A stretch of DNA of 64,000 nt, from contig JBAZEK010000002.1 in NCBI GenBank assembly GCA_041653995.1, positions 372,001 through 436,000 of the forward strand, given 5' to 3'. Shown here in pieces: positions 49,227-58,799 of the stretch. The notes under the pieces were generated by a model that ran no database searches, had not been told where the DNA came from, and saw only the letters and a program-made list of their open reading frames with translations. Position numbers and translations under genes: made by a program. Source of the stretch: Dehalococcoidia bacterium. GTDB taxonomy: Bacteria > Chloroflexota > Dehalococcoidia > GIF9 > UBA5629. Numbering within the stretch: position 1 is the stretch's first letter; each line of letters opens with the position of its first letter.

Positions 49227-50807
49227 ATGAAGAGTGACGAAATGAGACTGTTTCGGGAGCGGTTGGCCGCGCTGCGCGTTAATCCCGCCGCTTTAGAAAG
49301 TATAAGGATTTACGGCTCAAACGGCGGCGTTATACAGAACACAAAAGGAAAGGAGGCCTCGCTTCAAATTTACACGGCTATCGCCTCCAATGACGGTTAT
49401 ATCAATGCGGAAGGAGCTGAAAAAGGGCTGGCTGTATACGGGAATACTCTGAGAGATGAGGCAAAGAGGAGCCCCGGCAAACATCCTGAGATAGAAAGGT
49501 TGGAAAGCATCGCCCGCTCGAAGCAGGCCGCCAGGTGCGATATCATACGCCGCGAGTCCTGCAAGCAGGTGTCCGGGCGTATTATGAAGGTACTGCCTGA
49601 AGCGCTGAGAAAATACCCGACGCCCTTTTACATTTATGATGAGCAGGGCATCAGGGAAACAGCCGGGGCGTATAAAAAGGCCTTTGCCTGGGTGAAGCCG
49701 GGATACAGGAACTACTTCGCTGTAAAAGCGTGCCCCAATCCGCACATCGTAAATATTTTAAAGGGGGAGGGCTTCGGGGCCGACTGCAGCTCCCTGGCGG
49801 AGCTTGTTATTGCTGAGAAGCTGGGGTTGAGAGGCGAGGACATCATGTTCACCTCCAACGATACGCCGGCTGAGGAATATATTAAAGCAAAACAACTCGG
49901 CGCCATTATCAATCTGGATGATACATCACATATCGGCTACCTGGATAAGAACGCCGGGATGCCCGGACTGATCTGTTTCAGGTATAACCCGGGACCGTTG
50001 AGGAAAGGCAACGATTTCATCGGCGATCCCCGGGAGGCCAAATACGGCGTTACCACCAAGCAGATTCAGGGCGCCTATATCAAGGCCATGGAACTGGGTG
50101 CGGAAAGATTCGGTCTACACACCATGGTCGTCTCCAATATGCTGGATGAGCAATACCTGGAGGAAACGGCGGTGATGCTCTTCAAGCTGGCTGCGATGAT
50201 AAACCACGATACAGGTATAAAGTTCGATTTTATCAACCTGGGCGGCGGGTTCGGCATTCCCTACAAACCCGAGCAGCCTGCCATCGACCTGAACAAGGTC
50301 TCCGCCCGTATTAGCACCGCCTACAAGAAATATATTCGAGACATGGGTTTAAGCCCGGTGCGGATAGTTACCGAATGCGGCAGGGCCATCACCGGCCCTC
50401 ACGGGTTCCTGGTATCGAGGGTACGGCATGTTTCGCGGAAATATAAGGAATTCGTGGGATTGGACGCGTGCATGGCCAACCTGATGCGACCTGCACTGTA
50501 CGGCGCGTACCACCATATAACGGTGCTGGGCAAAGAAAATCAGCCTAAAGACCGCGTGTACGATGTAACAGGCTCACTTTGCGAGAACAACGACAAATTC
50601 GCTGTGAACCGTCCGCTGCCGGAGGTTGTGCCGGGCGACGTCCTGATAATTCATGACGCCGGCGCACACGGCTATGCCATGGGCTTCCAGTATAACGGGA
50701 AGCTGCGCTGCGCGGAGCTGCTGGCTACTTCCGGGGGCAAGGTGCGTCAGATACGGCGGGCCGAGGTACTGGACGATTATCTGGGAACAATCGAGAAATG
50801 GCCATAG
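49227..50807 (+). CDS. lysA: Diaminopimelate decarboxylase with N-terminal extension
   Basis: 526 residues. The PLP-lysine is Lys167 in YFAVKACPNP; the glycine-rich phosphate site is FINLGGGFGIPY; the catalytic cysteine is in TGSLCENNDKFA. It belongs to the fold-III decarboxylases that turn meso-diaminopimelate into lysine; a related substrate cannot be excluded. Typical LysA is about 420 residues; here about 125 extra N-terminal residues (for example IYGSNGGVIQNTKGKEASLQ) precede the catalytic domain. They are not recognised. AGAAAGAA precedes the ATG weakly. It ends five bases from the stop of convergent recO. Confidence 0.85.
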   Translation: MKSDEMRLFRERLAALRVNPAALESIRIYGSNGGVIQNTKGKEASLQIYTAIASNDGYINAEGAEKGLAVYGNTLRDEAKRSPGKHPEIERLESIARSKQAARCDIIRRESCKQVSGRIMKVLPEALRKYPTPFYIYDEQGIRETAGAYKKAFAWVKPGYRNYFAVKACPNPHIVNILKGEGFGADCSSLAELVIAEKLGLRGEDIMFTSNDTPAEEYIKAKQLGAIINLDDTSHIGYLDKNAGMPGLICFRYNPGPLRKGNDFIGDPREAKYGVTTKQIQGAYIKAMELGAERFGLHTMVVSNMLDEQYLEETAVMLFKLAAMINHDTGIKFDFINLGGGFGIPYKPEQPAIDLNKVSARISTAYKKYIRDMGLSPVRIVTECGRAITGPHGFLVSRVRHVSRKYKEFVGLDACMANLMRPALYGAYHHITVLGKENQPKDRVYDVTGSLCENNDKFAVNRPLPEVVPGDVLIIHDAGAHGYAMGFQYNGKLRCAELLATSGGKVRQIRRAEVLDDYLGTIEKWP

Positions 50808-50812
50808 GCGGT

Positions 50813-51622
50813 CTACGCCTGGCTGCCGTTGGAATTGTCTGTTACTGTCTTATAACCGTTTAAGCTACTGTCTCCTGCCAACCTGTCCAGCCACTCAATC
50901 GATTTAAGTTGCTTGTCCAGCAAATAGCGCACGTTTTCACGCAGTATGCCCTTTATCTCCCTGGCCAGCTCGGCGCTGAGCTTTACCCGCCCGGCGGTGG
51001 CGATGTCGCTACGCTGCCAGAGGCGCAGAACCTTCTGCGCATTTAACGATATAGTTTTTGCCGACATATCGGAATAGCCGCACTCCCGGCAGAGCACGCC
51101 GCCCTGTGCCGGATTAAAGTAGTTCGGTTCCGGCTGGAGTATCCTGTTGCAGTTGGCGCATTTTTGAAGCTGTGGGGTGTAACCCAGGTGATCCAGCAGG
51201 CGCAGTTCAAAGAACTGTACCATGCGTTGCCCATCCCCCGTTTCCGCCAGCCGCCTCAAAGTATCGAGGAACAATTCGAACATCTCCCGGTCTTCGACGT
51301 TCTCTTCGATAAAACTGTCTACCAGTTCCGAAAGGTAAAAGCCGCAGGACATAAGCTCAAGGCTGTCGCGCATGGGAAGGAAGATGTCCAGCGCCTGTGC
51401 CTGCGTAACGATGTCAAGGTTGCGGCCGCGCGACAGCATCAGTTGGCTGTGTGCGAGCAGCTCGACATTGCCTCCCAGTTTGCTGCCGGGCCGCATTGCC
51501 CCTTTGGCAATGGCCCTCACCTTGCCGTGGTCTGCGGTGAAGATAGTGAGAAGCCTGTCGGCCTCACCGAATTTATAACGCTTTATGATGATGCCGGTAG
51601 TACGGTAAACCCGCGCGGCCAT
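50813..51622 (-). CDS. recO: DNA repair protein RecO
   Basis: 269 residues. N-terminal OB fold (YRTTGIIIKRYKFGEADRLL), helical middle and the zinc site CANCNRIL with CRECGY. RecO loads RecA with RecR onto single-stranded DNA. It is last of the dnaX-ybaB-recR-recO row, seven bases after recR. The C-terminal 35 residues (ESIEWLDRLAGDSSLNGYK) run past the usual end. Confidence 0.95.
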   Translation of the reverse strand: MAARVYRTTGIIIKRYKFGEADRLLTIFTADHGKVRAIAKGAMRPGSKLGGNVELLAHSQLMLSRGRNLDIVTQAQALDIFLPMRDSLELMSCGFYLSELVDSFIEENVEDREMFELFLDTLRRLAETGDGQRMVQFFELRLLDHLGYTPQLQKCANCNRILQPEPNYFNPAQGGVLCRECGYSDMSAKTISLNAQKVLRLWQRSDIATAGRVKLSAELAREIKGILRENVRYLLDKQLKSIEWLDRLAGDSSLNGYKTVTDNSNGSQA

Positions 51623-51629
51623 GGGTACG

Positions 51630-52244
51630 CTAACTCATCTCCTGCCGCCCTTCCAGGGCGCGGCTGAGCGTGACATCATCGGCATATTCGAGGTCACCAC
51701 CGAAAGGGAGGCCTCGTGCCAGCCGGGTGACCCTGATGCCCAGGGGGGAGACCAGCCGCTGAATGTACATCGAAGTGGCCTCTCCCTCTGCGTTTGGATT
51801 GGTGGCCAGTATAACCTCGATTATACTGCTGGAATTCAGGCGGTCCAGCAGTTCTCGTATATGCAGGTCCTCGGGCTTGATGCCGTCGCCGGGTGATATC
51901 ACACCGTGCAATACGTGGTAGAGGCCCCGGAACTTTTTAGTGCGCTCCAGCGGCAAGATATCAATCGGCTCCTCCACCACGCAGATCCTGGTCAGGTCTC
52001 TTGTTCCGTCCGCGCATATCCCACAGGGATCGGTATCCGTTATATTGAGGCAGGTAGAGCACAGCCTGAGATTCTGTTTTACGGCAATTATGGCTTCAGC
52101 GAGGTCGCGGGTTCTTTCGGGCGGCGCCTGCAGCAGGTGATAGGCCAGGCGCTGGGCGCTCTTTGGTCCTATACCCGGAAGCCTGTTCAGCTCTTCAATA
52201 AGCCTTGATATGGGCCGGGCGGAGGGCAGGAAATCGGGATTCAA
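51630..52244 (-). CDS. recR: Recombination protein RecR
   Basis: 204 residues. Helix-hairpin-helix LNRLPGIGPKSAQRLAYHLL, zinc finger CSTCLNITDTDPCGIC, then the Toprim domain with ICVVEEPIDILPLER. RecR forms ring tetramers with RecO. Standard length. It lies nine bases after ybaB. Confidence 0.97.
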   Translation of the reverse strand: MNPDFLPSARPISRLIEELNRLPGIGPKSAQRLAYHLLQAPPERTRDLAEAIIAVKQNLRLCSTCLNITDTDPCGICADGTRDLTRICVVEEPIDILPLERTKKFRGLYHVLHGVISPGDGIKPEDLHIRELLDRLNSSSIIEVILATNPNAEGEATSMYIQRLVSPLGIRVTRLARGLPFGGDLEYADDVTLSRALEGRQEMS

Positions 52245-52253
52245 ATATCGCTC

Positions 52254-52559
52254 CTACATCAGCCCCGGAATCTTGAGCCCGCCTGTCAGCTTGCTCATAT
52301 TCTGTGTAGCTAATTCCTGCGATTTTTGCACAGCTTCATTGCAGGCAGCCAGCACCAGGTCCTGTAAAAAATCCACATCTTCAGGATTGACGACCTCGGG
52401 TGATATGGTGATCGACTGAAATTGCTGATGTCCGTTTATAACAATTTTTATGGCGCCTCCACCGGCTGTAACTTCCAAATTGGTGCTGCCCAATTCCTCC
52501 TGGGCCTTGAGCATTTTGGCTTGCAATTCCTGTATCTGCCGCAGGTTAAATTGACTCAT
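52254..52559 (-). CDS. YbaB/EbfC nucleoid-associated protein
   Basis: 101 residues: QIQELQAKMLKAQEELGSTN, then VVNPEDVDFLQDLVLAACNE. These small dimers bind DNA and are nearly always between dnaX and recR. The start overlaps the dnaX stop by four bases (ATGA). Confidence 0.95.
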   Translation of the reverse strand: MSQFNLRQIQELQAKMLKAQEELGSTNLEVTAGGGAIKIVINGHQQFQSITISPEVVNPEDVDFLQDLVLAACNEAVQKSQELATQNMSKLTGGLKIPGLM

Positions 52560-54241
52560 TTCCCCTCCGTTTCAGCGTTATCTTCGACGATCCTGGCTCC
52601 CATGCTCAGGGCCGCCTCCACCAGGTGGTTACTGCTGGCCGGCTTCAGATCGGATTTAGCTCCACCCTGTTGCATAAGGATGCAGGTTACTGTATATGTG
52701 TGGCCGAAAACCTCTTTGAGCTTCTTTTCGATGATATGCAGGTATTTGCGATTATCTATATAGCTTTTATGGAAATCGTGATAGAAACCCAAAACCAGAT
52801 TGCCGCCCTTGATTTCCACAGGCTCGCAGGCGTGGCGCAGGCGGGCGTCGAGGTTGCCCCCCGAACCTTCCCCGCGCATGGAATTAATGAAATCCTTCCA
52901 GTGCTCCTGTAAATACCTTAAATCATTGGGGTCATCCATCTTGAGGGGCTCCGAAAGGCGGTGCTGGTCGACCGGATCAGATGTCTGGGCCTGGGGAGTG
53001 GAGGGTGGCGTCGGTGACTCAGCAACTTTATGGGGCCTGCTCACCAGGCTGGCCGGACGTGCCTGCTCGGGCGGGCGGTTAATCCTTAGAGTTGGTGCGG
53101 CGGGACGGGATGACGGCCATTCCCTGCCGGACGGCTGGTTTGTATTGGCGGATTTGTCCCTTACGTGCTGCGAGACGACACTTTCCACGAGAGCAAGCTC
53201 GAGAGGCAGGGGAGAATAGGTGTCCATGCGCAGGTCGACGCTGCTGAAGAGCTTGATAGCATTAAGCAGGTAATCGAGTGTTGTTCCTCCGGCAATCTTC
53301 TGCATCTCGGCAAAGTCATCAGATGTGGCGTCAATCATGTCGGCAGAGCCTGATTTAGCCAGCAGAAGCTGACGCAAGTAATCCACCAGCTCGCGGTTAA
53401 ACTGTCGTAGGTCCAGGCCCTCTCCGGCGACGGCGTTGATTACCTTAAGTCCCGCGGATACGTCCATGGCAATAATACAACGCGCCAGTTCGCGTATGCG
53501 CAGGTCACCGCTGATGCCCAGCATGGCCTGCGCCTGAGCCAGGCTGATTTTATTGCCGTAATAGGTGATGAGCTGCTCCAGCAGATTGGTCGCATCCCGC
53601 AGGCTGCCCGTAGTTACCTTGGCCACCAGTTTGAGCGCCTCGGGCTCTATCTCTATGCCCTCTTTTGCGCAGATATGTGTCAGGCGTGAGATAACGGCGA
53701 TGCTGGACAGACGATGGAAATCAAAGCGCTGGCAGCGGGAAGTGATTGTGGAGATTATTTTATGCGGATCGGTTGTCGCAAGGATGAAAATGACATGTGG
53801 CGGCGGCTCCTCCAGAGTCTTAAGGAAAGCATTGGCGCCTTCCCGGGTTATCATGTGTACCTCGTCGATAATATAAACCTTGTAACGCAGGATATTGGGA
53901 GAGTAGTTGACCCTTTCCTTGAGGTCGTTCATATCGTCAATGCCACGGTTGCTGGCCTCATCGATCTCGATGATATCCAGCGCGCTGCCCTTATTGATGG
54001 CCAGGCAGGAATCGCAGGAGTTGCAGGGTTCGCCGTCGATGGGTTCACGGCAGTTGACCGCCTTGGCCAGAATGCGGGCGGTGCTGGTCTTGCCGCTGCC
54101 GCGCGGGCCGCAGAACAGGTAGGCATGGGCGATGCGGCTGCTCTTAATAGCATTGCGCAGGGTCTGGACAACGTGCTCCTGCCCGGCTACTTCATTGAAT
54201 GACTGGGGACGCCATTTGCGGTAGAAAACCTGGGAGGTCAT
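52556..54241 (-). CDS. dnaX: DNA polymerase III tau/gamma subunit
   Basis: 561 residues. Walker A FCGPRGSGKTSTARILAKAV, zinc site CREPIDGEPCNSCDSC, DEVHMITREGANAFLKTLEE and the clamp-loader lid. Residues about 365-560 are the tau-like region, with a Pro/Ser-rich linker. Start at MTSQVFYRKWRPQSF, the conserved N-terminus; TATAAT at 54256-54251 leaves at most a three-base leader. Confidence 0.96.
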   Translation of the reverse strand: MTSQVFYRKWRPQSFNEVAGQEHVVQTLRNAIKSSRIAHAYLFCGPRGSGKTSTARILAKAVNCREPIDGEPCNSCDSCLAINKGSALDIIEIDEASNRGIDDMNDLKERVNYSPNILRYKVYIIDEVHMITREGANAFLKTLEEPPPHVIFILATTDPHKIISTITSRCQRFDFHRLSSIAVISRLTHICAKEGIEIEPEALKLVAKVTTGSLRDATNLLEQLITYYGNKISLAQAQAMLGISGDLRIRELARCIIAMDVSAGLKVINAVAGEGLDLRQFNRELVDYLRQLLLAKSGSADMIDATSDDFAEMQKIAGGTTLDYLLNAIKLFSSVDLRMDTYSPLPLELALVESVVSQHVRDKSANTNQPSGREWPSSRPAAPTLRINRPPEQARPASLVSRPHKVAESPTPPSTPQAQTSDPVDQHRLSEPLKMDDPNDLRYLQEHWKDFINSMRGEGSGGNLDARLRHACEPVEIKGGNLVLGFYHDFHKSYIDNRKYLHIIEKKLKEVFGHTYTVTCILMQQGGAKSDLKPASSNHLVEAALSMGARIVEDNAETEGK

Positions 54242-54250
54242 TGTGCAGTT

Positions 54251-54256
54251 ATTATA
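54251..54256 (-). promoter_or_regulatory. Candidate -10 of dnaX, leaderless
   Basis: TATAAT on the minus strand ends ten bases before the dnaX ATG at 54241, so the predicted start is near 54244 and the mRNA would have almost no leader. The -35 is poor. Confidence 0.45.
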
Positions 54257-54332
54257 CCCCAACCCAGCGGCGGCTAAAACCGTATTGACGCTTAAAGTAC
54301 ACTCGGGCTGTGATGCAATGGTTGTCCTGCTG

Positions 54333-54341
54333 TGCTATAAT
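54333..54341 (+). promoter_or_regulatory. Extended -10 promoter for rpsO-pnp
   Basis: TGCTATAAT is a perfect extended -10. The start would be near 54348, 26 bases before the rpsO TTG, with AGGAG in between. No convincing -35 is seen, which extended -10 promoters can do without. Confidence 0.6.
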
Positions 54342-54373
54342 TTTGCGTTATAGAGTTTTACAGGAGTAAGGCA

Positions 54374-54637
54374 TTGGACAAGGAAAAGAAACAGGCAATA
54401 ATGAAGAGCTATGCAATAAACGAGAAAGATACGGGCTCTTCCGATGTGCAGGTGGCGGTCTTGACCGAAAGGATCAACCAGCTATCGACGCATCTGAAAG
54501 ACCATTCTCACGATCAGCATACACGTCGGTCTCTTCTCAGGCTTATCGGGAGGCGCAGGCGGCTGTTGGCTTATCTGAGCAGGGAAGACATCAACCGCTA
54601 CAGGACCCTCATCGGCAAGCTTGGATTACGCAAATAA
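54374..54637 (+). CDS. rpsO: Ribosomal protein uS15
   Basis: 87 residues, TTG start after AGGAGTAAGGCA. Signatures: KDTGSSDVQVAVLTERINQL and RRSLLRLIGRRRRLLAYLSR. S15 binds the 16S central domain. It is upstream of pnp as in most bacteria, with a 23-base gap. Confidence 0.98.
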   Translation: MDKEKKQAIMKSYAINEKDTGSSDVQVAVLTERINQLSTHLKDHSHDQHTRRSLLRLIGRRRRLLAYLSREDINRYRTLIGKLGLRK

Positions 54638-54660
54638 ATATAGAATAGAGGGTTTTTGTA

Positions 54661-56883
54661 ATGTCCCAGAGTTTTAAGTGTAACATTGGGGACAGGGAAC
54701 TTGTCATCGAAAGCGGCAAGCTTGCTCAACAGGCAGACAGCGCTGTTGTAGTTCATTACGGTGATACGGTCGTCCTTGTCACAGCATGTATCAGTGAGGA
54801 AGCTAAAGAGAACAGCGATTTCGTCCGACTCACTGTTGATTACGAGGAACGCCACTATGCCGTGGGCAAGATCCCGGGCAGTTTTTTACGGCGCGAGGGG
54901 CGGCCGGGCGAACAGGCCACTCTGGCTGCGCGCCTGTGCGACCGCTCGATACGCCCGCTCTTCCTGAAGAGCCTCCCCAACGATGTCCAGGTGGTGGTGA
55001 CCGTGCTGTCCACCGATCAGGAGAACGATCCTGACGTGCTGGCTGTCATCGGCGCATCGGCCGCTCTGACAATCTCAGATATACCGTTCTACGGCCCCAT
55101 TGGCGCAACCAGGGTCGGCTATATCGATGGGAAGATGGTGCTCAATCCCCTTCTTCCACAGATGAACGACAGCGTGCTCGACCTGGTGGTTGCCAGCAGC
55201 CGCGATAACATCGTAATGGTGGAGGCAGGCTGCAGGGAAATCGATCCCGCCATTTATATCGAGGCGCTCAGGATTGCACATGAGGAGAACCAGAAGCTCA
55301 TCCGCCTGCAGGACGATCTACGCAAAGCTATAGGCAAGCCCAAGCTGGAGATCGAGGGATTCAGCATCAATCCCGACCTATTGAGCGCTATCAACTCGGA
55401 TTATGGCCAAAGGATGTCAGCTGCTTTGAATAGCGCAAATAGGGATCAACGGCAGTCTGAATTCGATGTTATTAAAAAGGAAGCCGTCGAGAAATTGAAG
55501 GAAACGTACGCAGAGTATGAGATCGGAGCTGCCATCGAGGAAGTGTTGAAAAAGACCTGCAGGGCCAAGATACTGCGGGAACAGAAGCACGTCGATGGGC
55601 GCGATATCAAGCAGGTACGTCCCCTCAGTGCCGAGGTCGCACTGCTGCCGCGCACGCATGGATCGGGGCTGTTCTCACGCGGGCAGACCCAGGTGCTGAC
55701 CATCACAACGCTGGGCTCACTGGGCCAGGCTAAAACGGTGGACGATCTCGGCCTGGAGGATAGCAAGCGCTTTATGCACCATTATAATTTCCCTCCCTAT
55801 TCCACCGGCGAGGTCAAAAGGATGGGCTCTACGGGGAGACGGGAGATCGGGCATGGCGCACTGGCGGAGAAGGCGCTGGTCGCGGTCATACCTGACGAGA
55901 AGGATTTCGCCTATACTATCCGGCTGGTGTCCGAGGTGCTCAGCTCCAACGGCAGCACGTCTATGGGCAGCGTCTGTGCCTCGACCTTATCGTTAATGGA
56001 TGCGGGTGTCCCCATTAAGGCCCCGGTGGCGGGCATAGCCATGGGACTTGTAACGGATAAGGACAACCCGGGCAACTATATCGTGCTCACTGATATCGAG
56101 GGAATAGAAGATTTTTACGGCGATATGGACTATAAGGTAGCCGGCACCGTCAACGGCATCACCGCTATCCAGCTTGATATCAAGCTGCAGGGCGTTTCGC
56201 ATGAGGTGCTGGCCATGGCAACGCTGCAGGCCAGGGAGGCGCACCAGGTGATCCTGGATGTCTTAAAGGCGGCCATACCTGAAGTGCGTCCTAACCTGAG
56301 CAAGTATGCGCCACGTATGTACAAGATAACAATTGATCCGTCCAAGATAGGGGCTCTGATAGGGCCGGGTGGCAAGAACATCAAGGCCATCATCGAAGAG
56401 ACCAAGACCACTATAGAGGTGTCGAATGACGGCACCGTAGTCATCGGCTCGGCCAGTGAGGAATCGGCCCAGGCGGCTATTCGCAAAGTAGAGGGCCTCA
56501 CGCAGGACGTAGAGGTGGGGGCCATCTACACTGGCAAGGTTAGCAGGATACAGAATTTCGGCGCATTTGTCGAGGTACTGCCGGGCAAGGAAGGGCTGGT
56601 ACATATCAGTGAGCTTGCTGACCATCATGTAGCACGTGTAGAAGACGTTGTTAAGATCGGTGACGAGATTATGGTCAAGGTGACCGAGATCGATCGGCTG
56701 GGACGCATAAATCTTTCGCGTAAAGCAGTTTTTAACGATCAGGCCGGCGCTGCGGCTGACAAGCCGGCATCGCAGAATGGGCCTCCGGTACCGCCCAGTT
56801 CACACAGCGGATCGCCGAGACCGGGTATGTCTCCGCGAGGGCGCAGGGATGAGCCGAGAAGCCATCCCCGCAGGCCTGGCTAA
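54661..56883 (+). CDS. pnp: Polyribonucleotide nucleotidyltransferase
   Basis: 740 residues. Two RNase PH domains (about 10-210 and 300-540) flank an alpha-helical linker, then KH with IGALIGPGGKNIKAIIEET and S1 with YTGKVSRIQNFGAFVEVLPG, then a Pro/Ser/Arg tail. It degrades RNA from the 3' end with phosphate as attacking group. The order rpsO-pnp is conserved. Confidence 0.98.
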   Translation: MSQSFKCNIGDRELVIESGKLAQQADSAVVVHYGDTVVLVTACISEEAKENSDFVRLTVDYEERHYAVGKIPGSFLRREGRPGEQATLAARLCDRSIRPLFLKSLPNDVQVVVTVLSTDQENDPDVLAVIGASAALTISDIPFYGPIGATRVGYIDGKMVLNPLLPQMNDSVLDLVVASSRDNIVMVEAGCREIDPAIYIEALRIAHEENQKLIRLQDDLRKAIGKPKLEIEGFSINPDLLSAINSDYGQRMSAALNSANRDQRQSEFDVIKKEAVEKLKETYAEYEIGAAIEEVLKKTCRAKILREQKHVDGRDIKQVRPLSAEVALLPRTHGSGLFSRGQTQVLTITTLGSLGQAKTVDDLGLEDSKRFMHHYNFPPYSTGEVKRMGSTGRREIGHGALAEKALVAVIPDEKDFAYTIRLVSEVLSSNGSTSMGSVCASTLSLMDAGVPIKAPVAGIAMGLVTDKDNPGNYIVLTDIEGIEDFYGDMDYKVAGTVNGITAIQLDIKLQGVSHEVLAMATLQAREAHQVILDVLKAAIPEVRPNLSKYAPRMYKITIDPSKIGALIGPGGKNIKAIIEETKTTIEVSNDGTVVIGSASEESAQAAIRKVEGLTQDVEVGAIYTGKVSRIQNFGAFVEVLPGKEGLVHISELADHHVARVEDVVKIGDEIMVKVTEIDRLGRINLSRKAVFNDQAGAAADKPASQNGPPVPPSSHSGSPRPGMSPRGRRDEPRSHPRRPG

Positions 56884-56932
56884 GTCAATACCGGCCGTGG
56901 CCTGAGCGGCCTAAAAGGCAGAGGATAGTGAG

Positions 56933-57736
56933 ATGTCTAAAATTAAAGTAGCGGTGAATGGGGCTTTAGGCAAGATGGGGCAGCAGGTAATAGACGCTGT
57001 AAGCGCTGAGACAGCCTTGGAGTTGACCTGTGCCGCTGATATCAAGGCGGACCGGGACCATTTGATCCTGCCAAAGTTATCGAAGAAGGTGCCCCTGCAC
57101 ACAAATTTAACATCGCTCATCGAGATGTATCACCCTCAGGTGGTAGTGGATTTCACCGTGCCTGAGGCAGCCATGGGCGCAGCGAGGCTGGCGCTTAAGA
57201 ACGGCGCCAACCTGGTTATGGGCACAACCGGCTTAAGCGAAGCGGATCTGAAGGAGATCGATCGTTTGGCGCAAGCTCATAAGAAAGGCGCTGTGGTAGC
57301 GGCCAACTATGCCATCGGCGCTGTGATAATGATACATCTGGCCAGGATCGCATCAAGGTATTTTGATAACGCGGAGATTATCGAACTTCACCACGACAGA
57401 AAGCTTGACGCGCCTTCAGGAACCGCTCTGGCAACAGCCAGGGCCATGATAGGTGCGCATGGTAAGCCTTTCGTAAGCTTTGTATCGGAGAAAGAAACTC
57501 TGAAGGGCACGAGGGGCGGTCAGTCTGAAGGTATATCCATACACAGCGTCAGGCTGCCCGGTCTGGTCGCCAGTCAGGAGGTCATATTCGGAGCGCTGGG
57601 ACAGACGCTGTCGATCAGACATGATGCGATCAGCAGGGAAAGTTTTATGCCGGGCGTGATTCTTGCAATCAAGGAGGTAATCAAGCGTCACGGTCTGGTT
57701 TACGGCCTGGATGTACTGCTAAATTTGGGAGACTGA
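56933..57736 (+). CDS. dapB: 4-hydroxy-tetrahydrodipicolinate reductase
   Basis: 267 residues. Nucleotide-binding VNGALGKMGQQVI, catalytic EIIELHHDRKLDAPSGTAL. DapB reduces the dipicolinate precursor with NAD(P)H on the way to diaminopimelate and lysine. It is followed one base later by asd; AGAGGATAGTGAG precedes the ATG. Confidence 0.97.
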   Translation: MSKIKVAVNGALGKMGQQVIDAVSAETALELTCAADIKADRDHLILPKLSKKVPLHTNLTSLIEMYHPQVVVDFTVPEAAMGAARLALKNGANLVMGTTGLSEADLKEIDRLAQAHKKGAVVAANYAIGAVIMIHLARIASRYFDNAEIIELHHDRKLDAPSGTALATARAMIGAHGKPFVSFVSEKETLKGTRGGQSEGISIHSVRLPGLVASQEVIFGALGQTLSIRHDAISRESFMPGVILAIKEVIKRHGLVYGLDVLLNLGD

Positions 57737-57737
57737 T

Positions 57738-58784
57738 ATGAACAACAGTAATAACGGGTATCATGTAGCTATAGTGGGAGCCACCGGCATGGTGGGGCAG
57801 GAGTTCATCAAGGTCCTGCTTCAGCGTAAATTTCCGATGGCCTCGCTGCAGCTCTATGCCTCCGACCGATCGGCCGGCAGGAAGGTTTATGCCGGCCACC
57901 AGGAGATGGTGGTCAAAGAAACCGCCGCTGACTCTTTCGACAACGTCGATATCGCGCTTTTTTCAGCTGGATCCGAAATAAGCAAACACTTCGCCCCGAT
58001 GGCAGCCAAGGCGGGAGCACTGGTCATCGATAACAGCGCAGCCTGGCGCATGGATACCCGCGTGCCGCTGGTAGTGCCTGAGGTCAACGCGGAAGATATT
58101 AAGAAGCACAGAGGCATCATAGCCAATCCGAACTGCTCAACCATTCAGATGGTGGTGGCTTTGAACCCTTTGCACAAAGTCAATCCTATCAAGCGTGTCA
58201 CAGTGGCGACTTACCAGTCGGTTTCAGGAACGGGTATCGCTGCTGTGGAAGAATTGACCAAGCAGGCCAAGGTAGTGCTGGATGGCGGCAATGTAGTTCC
58301 GCATGTCTATTCACACCAGATAGCCTTCAATCTGCTGCCGGAGATCGATGTATTCCTGGAGAACGGCTATACCAAGGAAGAATGGAAGATGGTCGAGGAG
58401 ACACGAAAGATAATGCATGCGGAGAGCATTGCCATATCAGCCACCTGCGTCCGCGTGCCCGTTTTCATCAGCCACAGTGAGGCCCTGCAGGTGGAATTTA
58501 CCGAATATATGTCGCCCGAGGAAGCGCGTTCCATATTGAGCAAGGCGCCCGGTGTGAAAGTGCTTGACGATCCCAATGTGAGCCTGTACCCGCAGCCCTG
58601 GCTGACAGCCGGCACTGACGACGTTTATGTGGGAAGAATTAGGTCCGACGCCTCCTATCTTAACGGCCTGGTGATGTGGGTAGTGGCCGATAATATCCGC
58701 AAGGGCGCTGCCCTCAATGCTGTCCAGATAGCGGAAGAGGCCGCCAGGAACAGTTGGGTCAAGAGTCAAAACAATAATAAGTAG
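57738..58784 (+). CDS. asd: Aspartate-semialdehyde dehydrogenase
   Basis: 348 residues. VGATGMVGQEFIKVL binds NADP; the catalytic cysteine is in ANPNCSTIQMVVALNPL; YQSVSGTG and RVPVFISHSEALQVEF follow. It makes aspartate semialdehyde from aspartyl phosphate, feeding DapA next door. Confidence 0.97.
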   Translation: MNNSNNGYHVAIVGATGMVGQEFIKVLLQRKFPMASLQLYASDRSAGRKVYAGHQEMVVKETAADSFDNVDIALFSAGSEISKHFAPMAAKAGALVIDNSAAWRMDTRVPLVVPEVNAEDIKKHRGIIANPNCSTIQMVVALNPLHKVNPIKRVTVATYQSVSGTGIAAVEELTKQAKVVLDGGNVVPHVYSHQIAFNLLPEIDVFLENGYTKEEWKMVEETRKIMHAESIAISATCVRVPVFISHSEALQVEFTEYMSPEEARSILSKAPGVKVLDDPNVSLYPQPWLTAGTDDVYVGRIRSDASYLNGLVMWVVADNIRKGAALNAVQIAEEAARNSWVKSQNNNK

Positions 58785-58799
58785 TCGGCGGAGGACGAG

